A DNA stretch of 64,000 nt from Chitinophaga sancti (lineage in GTDB: Bacteria > Bacteroidota > Bacteroidia > Chitinophagales > Chitinophagaceae). The stretch is from the NCBI RefSeq assembly GCF_034424315.1, contig NZ_CP139972.1, forward strand, positions 1,488,001 through 1,552,000, in the 5' to 3' direction. The notes beneath the pieces are model-generated. The model worked only from the letters and a program-made list of their open reading frames with translations, did no database searches and had not been told where the DNA came from. Shown here one piece after another: positions 55,013-63,102 of the stretch (positions are counted from its first letter, which is position 1; each line of letters opens with the position of its first letter). The translations under genes were made by a program, and so were the position numbers.

Positions 55013-55053
55013 TAGCACTCATTTCATAAAAAGTAATTATGAAATGAGTGCTA
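55013..55053 (+). repeat. Dispersed palindromic repeat, copy 5 (internally deleted)
   Basis: 41 bp: the two 17-bp ends TAGCACTCATTTCATAA and TTATGAAATGAGTGCTA are perfect complements, but the middle is reduced to seven bases. Its last three bases (CTA) are the TAG stop codon of the minus-strand regulator gene. It lies between two convergent genes. Confidence 0.88.
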
Positions 55054-56103
55054 ATTACTTAACTGGTTTAATTTCCTTATATCCAGCAGGTAGATCACGC
55101 CATGCCTGATCTCAATGAGATGCTCATCCCTGAAGTCTGCCAGGGTACGGGCAAATGATTCTTTGGCCACGCCGGCCAATGCGGCAAGGTTGCCCCTGCT
55201 AAATTTTATCCCTACATTCTGATCACCGGCTACATTATATTTATTGAATACCGTCAGCAAAGTGTCTGCGGCTCTTTTCCGCAATGAATCATAAGCCATT
55301 CTCAATAACTGCAGCTCCTTTTCTTCAATCGTGTGGGTAAGCATTTTGATCATCTGCTCCCTGGCAAATTTCTGCCCCATCAATTCTTCAAAATCCTGGA
55401 CAGGAATGACCGACACGATAACCTGGTCGATGGCCTCCGCAGTATCATTATAACGGCTCCTTTCCAAAACAGGGATATAGCCCAGGAAATCGCCTTCCTT
55501 AAACAGCCCCGTAATCATCTCCTTACCATCCTCATCTATCCTGTATGCCTTCACGAATCCCTTCAGGATAAAATAAAGACAGGAAGGATGGGTGCCTTCC
55601 TGGTAGATAATCTGCTTATTCTTAAAAGTCCTGATATTACGATCCCTGATAAGATTCTTAAATGGTTCCGTATCTTCTGCGGGCAACCTATCAATGGTTG
55701 CCCCACCTGCTTTCAGGGCAGCAGACCTGGTGTGAGCCGCCTTTTTTAACTGGCATTCAATAGCACTCAGTAATTCTGACGGATTAAATGGTTTGGTAAT
55801 ATAATCATCCGCTCCCATTTCCATTCCTTTTCGGATCTCTGCACGTTCTGCTCTTGCTGTGAGAAAAATAAAGGGGATCTTAAAGGGTTTCTTTTCGTTG
55901 TTTAACATTTGTAAAACAACAAAGCCATCGAGGATAGGTAAAGACAAATCACATACAATCAGGTCTGGCTGACGTGTTTCCGCAAGTATAATTCCTTGCT
56001 TTCCATCAGCTGCTTCCAGCACCTGGTAGCTGGCCATTTCCAGCACCTCTGCAATATTTTCCCTGATTGCCTGATTATCTTCAATAACAAGAATAGTTGC
56101 CAT
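55051..56103 (-). CDS. Response regulator fused to Crp/Fnr-type transcription factor (2)
   Basis: 350 residues, clear paralogue of the gene at 33431-34492. Receiver domain 1-125 with E8-D9, phospho-acceptor Asp52 (DLIVCDLSLPILDG), LTAR and ITKPF all present. Effector beta roll at about 165-260 (GFVKAYRIDEDGKEMITG) and winged HTH at about 285-345 (GNLAALAGVAKESFARTLADF). The recognition helix is identical in KES-x-AR, so both proteins should bind the same DNA. The tail ends within repeat copy 5. Reading signal: phosphorylation by an unlinked histidine kinase; cyclic nucleotide or oxygen binding is not evident from the sequence. Confidence 0.93.
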   Translation of the reverse strand: MATILVIEDNQAIRENIAEVLEMASYQVLEAADGKQGIILAETRQPDLIVCDLSLPILDGFVVLQMLNNEKKPFKIPFIFLTARAERAEIRKGMEMGADDYITKPFNPSELLSAIECQLKKAAHTRSAALKAGGATIDRLPAEDTEPFKNLIRDRNIRTFKNKQIIYQEGTHPSCLYFILKGFVKAYRIDEDGKEMITGLFKEGDFLGYIPVLERSRYNDTAEAIDQVIVSVIPVQDFEELMGQKFAREQMIKMLTHTIEEKELQLLRMAYDSLRKRAADTLLTVFNKYNVAGDQNVGIKFSRGNLAALAGVAKESFARTLADFRDEHLIEIRHGVIYLLDIRKLNQLSN

Positions 56104-56407
56104 GTCCGGGGTGAATTACGCTGGTAAATAAGGGGTGTATTTTACTTAAATAAGGGCTTATGTGTCAAGTTCGGTTTGATTGATAAACGCCAGGAAAAAG
56201 AATAAATTAATTTAATAAAAAGCAATCACTTGTACAAAAATATAGTAAAATTCTATTCCCCTAATAATATATGAAAAATACGATCATATTCCGGTGGGGG
56301 GCCCCCGGTTATTCCCTTTTTTATGGCCATCCTGATTAAGGTCAATCTAATTTTTCAAAATTGTTCATATTTTTAAAATCTTGCATTTACAATCAAATTC
56401 ACTGAGA
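56104..56407. promoter_or_regulatory. Divergent region between regulator and GH15 operon
   Basis: AT-rich with a short GC island (CCGGTGGGGGGCCCCCGG at 56291-56308). Promoters for both directions should be here, but no clear box or Fnr-like palindrome was found. Confidence 0.35.
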
Positions 56408-58324
56408 ATGAGAAATAAAGTTATTATACACCTATTATTGTCAGCCTGGGGACTTCTATTCTTTTCATTTGTTAATGCACAGACAACCATACCACAGAGC
56501 TATTTTAAACTAACTACCTCCAATGGCCTCATTGTTTCGGTCTATAATGAAAAAGCAGGAGGTATCGACTACGTCTATCCACATATTTTTACCAATACTG
56601 ATTCAAGCCATTATGTAAATCCCTTTATAGGGAACATAAAACTGAGCAGCGGGGAGAAACCTCTCCGAACAGGTTACGTGCAGAACACACATGTAATTTT
56701 GTCTGAATTTAAAGACTTCAGCGTCTATTATACAGCTTCGTTTAAGAACCACGATAAAGTCTTTTATATCGTTGTCCGGGGCACAAAAAAGAAAATCGAA
56801 AACCTGAAATTCGATGCTGAAATGGGAGCCGGGAAGCAGGTATCAGGCATAGATCATCTTGAAAACTCCCTACAGGACTTACCCTGTATAATAGCGGGTA
56901 ATGCGCTTTCAGGTTCCCTTATCAAACAATATAAAGGTGATATCTATGAAAAATATTTTCTATACTCATTTACTGATTCCCTGCATAAAGACGGCAATAT
57001 TGTAAAAAAAGCAGTCAAAAATATCATGTCTTCTCCCGGCTCATTAATTGACACCGAAATACAATATATGAGGAAGTTGATTGACAACTGTAAATTTCCT
57101 TCAACCTTGTCTGGAAAAGAACGGAATATTTTAGAACAGTCCGTAACGATGCTGAAAATGTCGCAGGTGTCAGATTATGAAATATTTCCATACTCCCACG
57201 GACAAATCATGGCCTCTCTACGCCCGGGCTTATGGCATACAGCATGGGTGCGTGATGCTGCTTTTGCCATACAGGCGATGACCAGGCTGGGCATGTACAA
57301 CGAGGCAAAAAAAGGCCTGGAATTTATGCTGAAAGCGCCCTCCAATAAGTATAAGCATTATATCTATAAGGATGGTAAGGATTACGGACCCGGAATGGAT
57401 TACCAGGTATCACTTACCCGCTATTTTGGTAACGGAAATGAAGAGTGTGATACAAACGACGAGGGGCCGAATATAGAATATGATGACTTTGGATTGTTTT
57501 TGATTGCCTGTTTAGACTACGTGAACCGTAGTCAGGACTGGGCATTTTATAAGAAATGGAATAATATAGTCACACATAAAGTAGCAGATGTGATCATTCA
57601 TTGTATGGAATCCAATAATCTCATTAAAGCGGATTCCGGCCCCTGGGAGCATCACCTCGCATTGACAAAACAATACACCTTTACTTCAAGTGTCTGTGCC
57701 CGCGGATTAGAATTATTCAGTGATGCACAAAAGAAGCAGGAACTACCCTTTGAGAAATATAAAGAAGCCGCTGGAAAAATAAAACAGGCCATATTAGATC
57801 ATATGCTGGTTGATCATAAATATCTTAAGGGGAATGCTGATGACATGAATATTACCGACCACGAATATTGGGATGGCGGTTCCTTTGAACTTTTTGCCAA
57901 CGGACTAATAGCCGATACCAGCCTCTTTAAATCCCACATGGAAGCATATGATCAAAGACTAAGAATAAAAGGAGAACGACCTGGCTATATCCGCCTCGAA
58001 AGCGGTGACCCTTACGAGAACCAGGAATGGGTTTTTATCAATCTCCGGATTGCTTATGCATATTTGAAATTTGGGAGTACCAAAGCTGCTAAACCACTGA
58101 TTGATTATATCACCGAACAAGCCACTGTAAATCACAACACGATTCCTGAAATGATCAGCAATAAATCCCAGATGGACAAAGTAGCTACCCAAAAACGTGA
58201 AATCGAGGTTTGGTGTAATTGCGTTCGTGACAATAGTGATATGTATATAGGCATGGTACCCATGGTGGGCTATGGGGCGGGAGCCTATACATTGTCCCTG
58301 TTGTCATTTTATGGAATTAAATAG
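56408..58324 (+). CDS. GH15-like glycoside hydrolase ((alpha/alpha)6 barrel)
   Basis: 638 residues from the ATG at 56408 (signal MRNKVIIHLLLSAWG...FVNAQ); the in-frame TTG at 56381 is less likely. After a beta-rich N-domain (about 25-220) the helical barrel has WVRDAAFAIQAM (W280-R282-D283), characteristic of GH15 and related families, and GPWEHHL with Glu414 as the candidate general acid. The C-terminus has YIGMVPMVGYGAGAY. GH15 enzymes release glucose from alpha-glucans, glucodextran or trehalose; the substrate here is open. First gene of a three-gene operon with an AgaI-like deaminase and a GH3 enzyme. Confidence 0.8.
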   Translation: MRNKVIIHLLLSAWGLLFFSFVNAQTTIPQSYFKLTTSNGLIVSVYNEKAGGIDYVYPHIFTNTDSSHYVNPFIGNIKLSSGEKPLRTGYVQNTHVILSEFKDFSVYYTASFKNHDKVFYIVVRGTKKKIENLKFDAEMGAGKQVSGIDHLENSLQDLPCIIAGNALSGSLIKQYKGDIYEKYFLYSFTDSLHKDGNIVKKAVKNIMSSPGSLIDTEIQYMRKLIDNCKFPSTLSGKERNILEQSVTMLKMSQVSDYEIFPYSHGQIMASLRPGLWHTAWVRDAAFAIQAMTRLGMYNEAKKGLEFMLKAPSNKYKHYIYKDGKDYGPGMDYQVSLTRYFGNGNEECDTNDEGPNIEYDDFGLFLIACLDYVNRSQDWAFYKKWNNIVTHKVADVIIHCMESNNLIKADSGPWEHHLALTKQYTFTSSVCARGLELFSDAQKKQELPFEKYKEAAGKIKQAILDHMLVDHKYLKGNADDMNITDHEYWDGGSFELFANGLIADTSLFKSHMEAYDQRLRIKGERPGYIRLESGDPYENQEWVFINLRIAYAYLKFGSTKAAKPLIDYITEQATVNHNTIPEMISNKSQMDKVATQKREIEVWCNCVRDNSDMYIGMVPMVGYGAGAYTLSLLSFYGIK

Positions 58325-58331
58325 TAACAAC

Positions 58332-59054
58332 ATGGATATAGAAGTATGCAGCTCTTATGATGAAATAAGTGTAAAAGCAAAAAATATAATCATAGAAAAG
58401 CTTTGTAGTCAAAGAGCCCTGCACCTCTGTGCTGCAACCGGGGGAAGTCCTACCGGGCTTTACAAAGAATTAGCAGCAGAATATATAAAACACCCCGGTC
58501 TGTTCGACCGGCTTCATATTACCAAACTTGACGAATGGGGAGGTATAGACATGTCTCATCCGGGAACCTGTGAAACATATCTTCAAAAATACCTAATCCA
58601 ACCGTTAAAGATAGCAGGAGACCGGTACCTGTCATTTCAGAGTAATCCGGAAGATCCCAAAGCAGAATGTAATAAAATCAAAAATGAATTATGTCGTTTG
58701 GGAGGGATAGATATCTGTATTCTCGGGCTGGGAATGAATGGGCATCTGGCACTGAACGAACCCGGTTGCGTTCTGGAATCTCAATGCCACGTTGCCCAAC
58801 TTGATCTTCAATCCCTAGCACATCCAATGCTGGGCGATGGAGAAAGACCAAAATATGGTTTAACCTTAGGCATGGCAGAAATTCTGCAGGCCAAACAAAT
58901 TATACTCCTTATAAGCGGAGAAAAAAAGAAAGATATAGCATTGAAGCTGCTATCTTCAAAAAGGGTAACAACCTCCCTGCCAGCATCATTTGTCTGGTTG
59001 CACCCTAATGTTAAATGCCTGGTAGACAGTGAAGCGTATACAGTAATAGATTGA
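58332..59054 (+). CDS. AgaI-type galactosamine/glucosamine-6-phosphate deaminase
   Basis: 240 residues from the ATG at 58332 (MDIEVCSSYDEISVKAKN), 7 bp after the GH15 gene; a frame open from 58272 overlaps that gene and was rejected. NagB fold: ATGGSPTGLY near the N-terminus, KLDEWGG, and the active-site segment LGLGMNGHLALNEPG. The Asp of NagB is Asn here, as I recall for E. coli AgaI, which also shares PGTCETYLQ. It would turn an amino-sugar 6-phosphate into fructose or tagatose 6-phosphate and ammonia. No kinase or transporter gene is nearby, which is odd for the pathway. Confidence 0.82.
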   Translation: MDIEVCSSYDEISVKAKNIIIEKLCSQRALHLCAATGGSPTGLYKELAAEYIKHPGLFDRLHITKLDEWGGIDMSHPGTCETYLQKYLIQPLKIAGDRYLSFQSNPEDPKAECNKIKNELCRLGGIDICILGLGMNGHLALNEPGCVLESQCHVAQLDLQSLAHPMLGDGERPKYGLTLGMAEILQAKQIILLISGEKKKDIALKLLSSKRVTTSLPASFVWLHPNVKCLVDSEAYTVID

Positions 59055-59080
59055 TAATAAATAAACAGATGATCATTCAA

Positions 59081-61315
59081 ATGAAAAAGCAATTATTCTT
59101 CTTAATAATAACAGTTTTTCTAACTCTTAATATTAAAGCACAGCAACAGGAAATCAACACAAGAGTTGAAAATCTTCTGTCTCAGATGACCCTGGGCGAA
59201 AAAATCGGGCAACTGAACCAGTATAATGACGATGGGGCAGCTACCGGACCAGTAACAATAGACGGAGATAAAGAAAACCAAATCAGACGCGGTGAATTGG
59301 GGTCCATGCTGAATGTCTTTACAGTATCCCGTATGCGTCAGTTTCAGGCGATTGCCCTGCAATCACGCCTGAAAATCCCGCTTATGTTTGGGCAGGATGT
59401 CATCCATGGGTACAAAACAACTTTCCCGATTCCATTAGGGGAAGCTGCCAGTTGGGATCTGGACGCCATTAAACGCTCCGCGCGGATAGCAGCAACAGAA
59501 GCTTCCGCAGGCGGCGTGCAATGGACATTTGCGCCAATGGTTGACATCAGCCGGGATCCACGCTGGGGAAGAGTAATGGAAGGCGCCGGGGAAGACCCCT
59601 ACCTTGGATCACTCATCGCAAAAGCAAGGGTAGAAGGCTTTCAGGGAGATAAAATAGGTGCAATAAACAGTGTGATGGCATGTGCCAAACACTTTGCCGC
59701 CTATGGAGCTGCTGAAGCCGGCCGTGATTATAATAGCGTGGACATGAGTGACAGATTATTGTGGGAGGTATATCTTCCTCCTTACAAAGCTGCACTGGAC
59801 GCTAACGTTGCAACTTTTATGACCTCCTTTAACGATCTGAATGGTATTCCAGCTACCGGCAACACCTATCTTTATAGGGATATACTAAAAGGGAAATGGA
59901 ACTTTTCAGGATTTGTAGTTTCTGACTGGGGAGCCATTGGTGAAATGATTAACCACGGGTTTGTCAAAAATGGCAAAGAAGCAGCCCTGGCAGCAATTAC
60001 CGCCGGAACTGACATAGATATGGAAAGCCGATCCTATAAGAACAACCTGGCACAGCTGGTTACTGAAGGCAAAGTAGATATTGCATTGGTAGATGATGCC
60101 GTAAGGCGTGTTCTGCGTAAGAAGTTCGAATTGGGCTTATTTGACGATCCCTATAAATACTTTGACGAAAAGCGGGAAAAGGTGGAAATGAATAACCCGG
60201 AACATACCAAAGCCACAAGAGAAATTGCGGCAAAGAGTATTGTTCTGATGAAAAATGAGCAGCACCTGCTTCCGCTCTCCAAAGAACTAAAAACCATTGC
60301 ATTTATTGGCCCTTTAGTGAAGGAACATAAACAAAACCTGGGTTTCTGGTCAATCGAACTGGGTAATGTAGATTATGAAAAATATATAGTATCACAATGG
60401 GATGGCCTGAAAAATAAAGTTGGAAAGAATACGAACCTGCTTTATGCCAAAGGCTGTGACATTGAAGGTGAGGATAAGAGCGGTTTTGCGGAAGCCATTG
60501 AAACAGCAAAAAAAGCTGATATAGTAATTCTTAGTATCGGAGAACGCCGGGATATGAGCGGAGAGGCAAAAAGCAGGAGCGATATCCACCTGCCAGGAGT
60601 ACAGGAAGACCTGGTGAAAGCTATCCAGGCCACAGGAAAGCCCGTGGTGGTGCTCATTAATGCGGGCAGGCCACTGATATTCAACTGGACAGCTGATCAT
60701 ATCCCTGCTATTCTCTATACATGGTGGCTTGGCTCAGAGGCTGGAAACGCTATTGCCGATGTTTTGTTTGGTGATGTGAACCCCGCAGCCAGATTACCTA
60801 TTACTTTCCCCCGTGAGGTTGGACAAATTCCAATTTATTATAGTCATTTCAATACAGGGCGTCCTGCGGAGTGTGATGATTGTACATTTTACAGATCTGC
60901 TTATACCGATTTGAAGAATAGCCCCCGATATGCATTTGGTCATGGCCTGAGCTATACATCCTTTGAATATAAGGATCTGCACTTATCCAAAACTAAAATG
61001 GGTAAAAATGAAACCATTGAAGTTTCGTTCAACCTGTCAAATACAGGAAAGTATGATGGAGAGGAAGTTGTTCAGCTTTACCTTAGAGATAGGGTAGGTA
61101 CTGTGGTCCGCCCGGTTAAAGAGCTAAAAGATTTTAAGAAAATAATGCTCCGGAAAGGAGAAACCAAAACTATCACATTTGTCATTGACAACAGTAAACT
61201 TTGCTTCTATGACAGGAAGTTGGAATACAAATCTGAAATGGGAGAATTTGACATTATGATCGGTTCCTCTTCTGATGATATCCGTTTACATAGTGAGTTT
61301 GAATTGACTAACTAA
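59081..61315 (+). CDS. bglX: GH3 beta-glucosidase (BglX type), third in window
   Basis: 744 residues from the ATG at 59081 (MKKQLFFLIITVFLTLNIKAQ); upstream in-frame TTG and ATG codons overlap the previous gene. Domain plan as for the enzyme at 18434: TIM barrel, sandwich domain, fibronectin-III-like C-domain. The nucleophile is Asp282 in FVVSDWGAIGEM; KHFAAYGAAEAGRDYNSVDM and the MSGEAKSRSDI loop are shared with the first enzyme, so these two are closer to each other than to the enzyme at 20716. Last gene of the GH15-AgaI-GH3 operon. Confidence 0.93.
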   Translation: MKKQLFFLIITVFLTLNIKAQQQEINTRVENLLSQMTLGEKIGQLNQYNDDGAATGPVTIDGDKENQIRRGELGSMLNVFTVSRMRQFQAIALQSRLKIPLMFGQDVIHGYKTTFPIPLGEAASWDLDAIKRSARIAATEASAGGVQWTFAPMVDISRDPRWGRVMEGAGEDPYLGSLIAKARVEGFQGDKIGAINSVMACAKHFAAYGAAEAGRDYNSVDMSDRLLWEVYLPPYKAALDANVATFMTSFNDLNGIPATGNTYLYRDILKGKWNFSGFVVSDWGAIGEMINHGFVKNGKEAALAAITAGTDIDMESRSYKNNLAQLVTEGKVDIALVDDAVRRVLRKKFELGLFDDPYKYFDEKREKVEMNNPEHTKATREIAAKSIVLMKNEQHLLPLSKELKTIAFIGPLVKEHKQNLGFWSIELGNVDYEKYIVSQWDGLKNKVGKNTNLLYAKGCDIEGEDKSGFAEAIETAKKADIVILSIGERRDMSGEAKSRSDIHLPGVQEDLVKAIQATGKPVVVLINAGRPLIFNWTADHIPAILYTWWLGSEAGNAIADVLFGDVNPAARLPITFPREVGQIPIYYSHFNTGRPAECDDCTFYRSAYTDLKNSPRYAFGHGLSYTSFEYKDLHLSKTKMGKNETIEVSFNLSNTGKYDGEEVVQLYLRDRVGTVVRPVKELKDFKKIMLRKGETKTITFVIDNSKLCFYDRKLEYKSEMGEFDIMIGSSSDDIRLHSEFELTN

Positions 61316-61338
61316 AAGCAAACAATTTCAATAGCGGG

Positions 61339-61440
61339 AATCTGGTTGAATGTAAACCAGGTTCCTTCCTGCTCCCCCACAGACCCGTGCAAGGGGATTT
61401 CCCGCGCACGGGTCCTTCATGCAGCGCTATTAAGCTGCAT
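61339..61440. terminator. Three successive hairpins between convergent genes
   Basis: CTGGTT/AACCAG (61339-61363 with wobble extension), GACCCGTGC/GCACGGGTC (61382-61414, with an inner GGG/CCC pairing) and ATGCAGC/GCTGCAT (61419-61440) follow one another. The TTCCTTCC and TCCTTC runs after the first two suit plus-strand termination; the set may end both transcripts. Confidence 0.65.
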
Positions 61441-61452
61441 CATCCCGCACCA

Positions 61453-61881
61453 TTACTTAAAAAACAAAACCATACAAGCCGCTGCCAGGATTACACTACA
61501 GGGAAATGAAGATCCCGCTCCCAGTGGTGCCAGGGCCAGCAGGTAAATGCCCGCAACCACTATCGACCATTTCTTATTATACAAAATACTCAGCCCAACC
61601 AACAGCTGAAAAACCATCAATATCAAAATATATAACTTGATATGGATTAAAAATACATCTCTTATAAAATATTCATAGACCGGCAGCGCAGCCACCAGCT
61701 CATAAATATTATACCTGTCCGGCTCATAAATAGCCTGCCAGGCATTAATAAGCGCCGCAGCCAGGAACAACAAGGCCACTAAAATTGTACCCGCCTTTTT
61801 ATACCAGATACTAAGCAGTAAAATGATAATGGCGCCCACATTTGAAATCACATAAGCGGCAGAAAATAAATTAGCTCTCAT
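61453..61881 (-). CDS. Hypothetical four-helix membrane protein
   Basis: 142 residues with four hydrophobic segments (about 8-24, 30-48, 78-98 and 105-140) and a short extracytoplasmic or cytoplasmic loop NAWQAIYEPDRYNIYELVAA. No family recognised. It ends the minus-strand pair that begins with the Nim-like gene; the gap between them is 18 bp, so they are co-transcribed. Confidence 0.65.
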   Translation of the reverse strand: MRANLFSAAYVISNVGAIIILLLSIWYKKAGTILVALLFLAAALINAWQAIYEPDRYNIYELVAALPVYEYFIRDVFLIHIKLYILILMVFQLLVGLSILYNKKWSIVVAGIYLLALAPLGAGSSFPCSVILAAACMVLFFK

Positions 61882-61899
61882 ATTATCAATTTTAAGAAC

Positions 61900-62361
61900 T
61901 CAATCTCCATATTCAAATCTCCCGGTCATCTCTTCAATAGCAATCCTGTATACCACCGGCCGGATGTTTGAATTAAAATGCCCGTAATCGTCGGCAGCAG
62001 CTACTGCAGCAGCATGATGTTCCTTTGCGGATTCAGTATATTGCAGCAACCTGCTCATCAGGAATTTCATGGAGTAAAACTTTTCCTTCTCATCCACTAT
62101 CTCCTGGTACTGCCCCCAGACGATCACACTCTCCCAATGCGTAAGACTGGTGATCACATCTACCTCGAAACAAACCTGGGGATGACTCCGCATCATATTT
62201 ATCTTCATTCCCTCTGCAGAATGTGCAATGATCGCCTTTCCATTGTAAGCATAACATACCGGTACCACCAATATTCTTGGTTGATTACCACACCCTATCC
62301 GGCCCATCATATTCTGCTGCAGGATAGCTTGCATTTGCTGGTCAGATAACTTGCCTATCAT
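61900..62361 (-). CDS. Pyridoxamine-5'-phosphate-oxidase-fold flavoprotein (Nim-like)
   Basis: 153 residues; split-barrel FMN-binding fold of the PNPOx-like/NimA group. MGRIGCGNQPRILVVPVCYAY and HSAEGMKINMMRSHPQVCFEVD are the usual segments that hold the flavin. NimA-type members reduce nitroimidazoles, but most members have unknown substrates. The gene has a Fnr-like palindrome in its upstream region. Confidence 0.82.
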   Translation of the reverse strand: MIGKLSDQQMQAILQQNMMGRIGCGNQPRILVVPVCYAYNGKAIIAHSAEGMKINMMRSHPQVCFEVDVITSLTHWESVIVWGQYQEIVDEKEKFYSMKFLMSRLLQYTESAKEHHAAAVAAADDYGHFNSNIRPVVYRIAIEEMTGRFEYGD

Positions 62362-62379
62362 ACACTTATGTTTAGAGTC

Positions 62380-62423
62380 ATAAGTTATGATGATTCTAAA
62401 TGAATAACATTAACATTGGTCAT
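62380..62423 (-). promoter_or_regulatory. Putative Fnr-like site and promoter of the Nim-like gene
   Basis: On the minus strand ATGACCAATGTTAA (62423-62410) with one perfect half-site and a -7-like TAACTTAT (62387-62380) that begins 29.5 bases from its centre. The sequence AATAACATTAACATT next to it repeats that at 38374-38388. Confidence 0.45.
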
Positions 62424-62658
62424 AGGCAAAAATGATACACGCGGCAAGGCTATTCTTCAGAATCTCTACAGAATTCAATCCGAATTTTACCACACCCCTA
62501 TTGATTGTCAGCAGTTTGCTGCTTACAAATTACTCTCCTCATATTTAAAAATAAAATTCCTTAAAATATCCTTAAAATCAGCACTTTAACACCCTTTTCA
62601 CGACTTATCCTTTTACTTCGTATTGTCATTTGATAAGGAAAAAAATCGCACCTGTTGT

Positions 62659-63102
62659 ATGAAAGTATTATTACTTGCATTGTCATGGCTATGGACATTT
62701 GCCTCCCCTGTGTGGGAAACCGATTTTGATAAAGCCAGGCAAGCGGCGGTAAGCACCCATCACCTGATCCTATTGAATTTTTCGGGATCTGACTGGTGTG
62801 GACCCTGTATCCGTCTTAGAAATGAATTCTTTGAGCAGAACGCCTTTCTAACCTTTGCCGACCAGCAACTAATATTGCTCAATGCGGACTTTCCCCGCTC
62901 CAAAAAGAACCAGTTAAGCCGGGAACAACAAAAACGAAATGATGCCCTCGCGGACAAATACAATCCCGAAGGTCATTTTCCTTTCACCCTGTTGCTCGAC
63001 GAAAACGGGAAAGTATTAAAGACCTGGGAAGGCGCTCCCAATACCTCGCCCGAAGGTTTTGTGGACCAGCTTAAAACCGCCTGCCATGCTGCCGGAAAAT
63101 GA
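62659..63102 (+). CDS. Thioredoxin-like exported protein
   Basis: 147 residues from the ATG at 62659 (signal MKVLLLALSWLWTFAS); earlier in-frame start codons lie in the leader. Thioredoxin fold with active site SDWCGPCIRL (C-G-P-C) and the cis-Pro loop FPFTLLLDENGK. It probably reduces or isomerises disulfides in the periplasm. Overlaps the next gene, apbE, by 17 bp, suggesting a shared role in maturing exported redox proteins. Confidence 0.88.
   Translation: MKVLLLALSWLWTFASPVWETDFDKARQAAVSTHHLILLNFSGSDWCGPCIRLRNEFFEQNAFLTFADQQLILLNADFPRSKKNQLSREQQKRNDALADKYNPEGHFPFTLLLDENGKVLKTWEGAPNTSPEGFVDQLKTACHAAGK

Noticed and set aside
12435..55053. The five palindromic repeats as a CRISPR array
   Set aside because: Copies are 9-17 kb apart for the most part, differ in orientation, and have no spacers or cas genes.
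56291..56308. GC-rich palindrome-like tract before the GH15 operon
   Set aside because: Striking in AT-rich DNA but the pairing is imperfect and no function could be supported.
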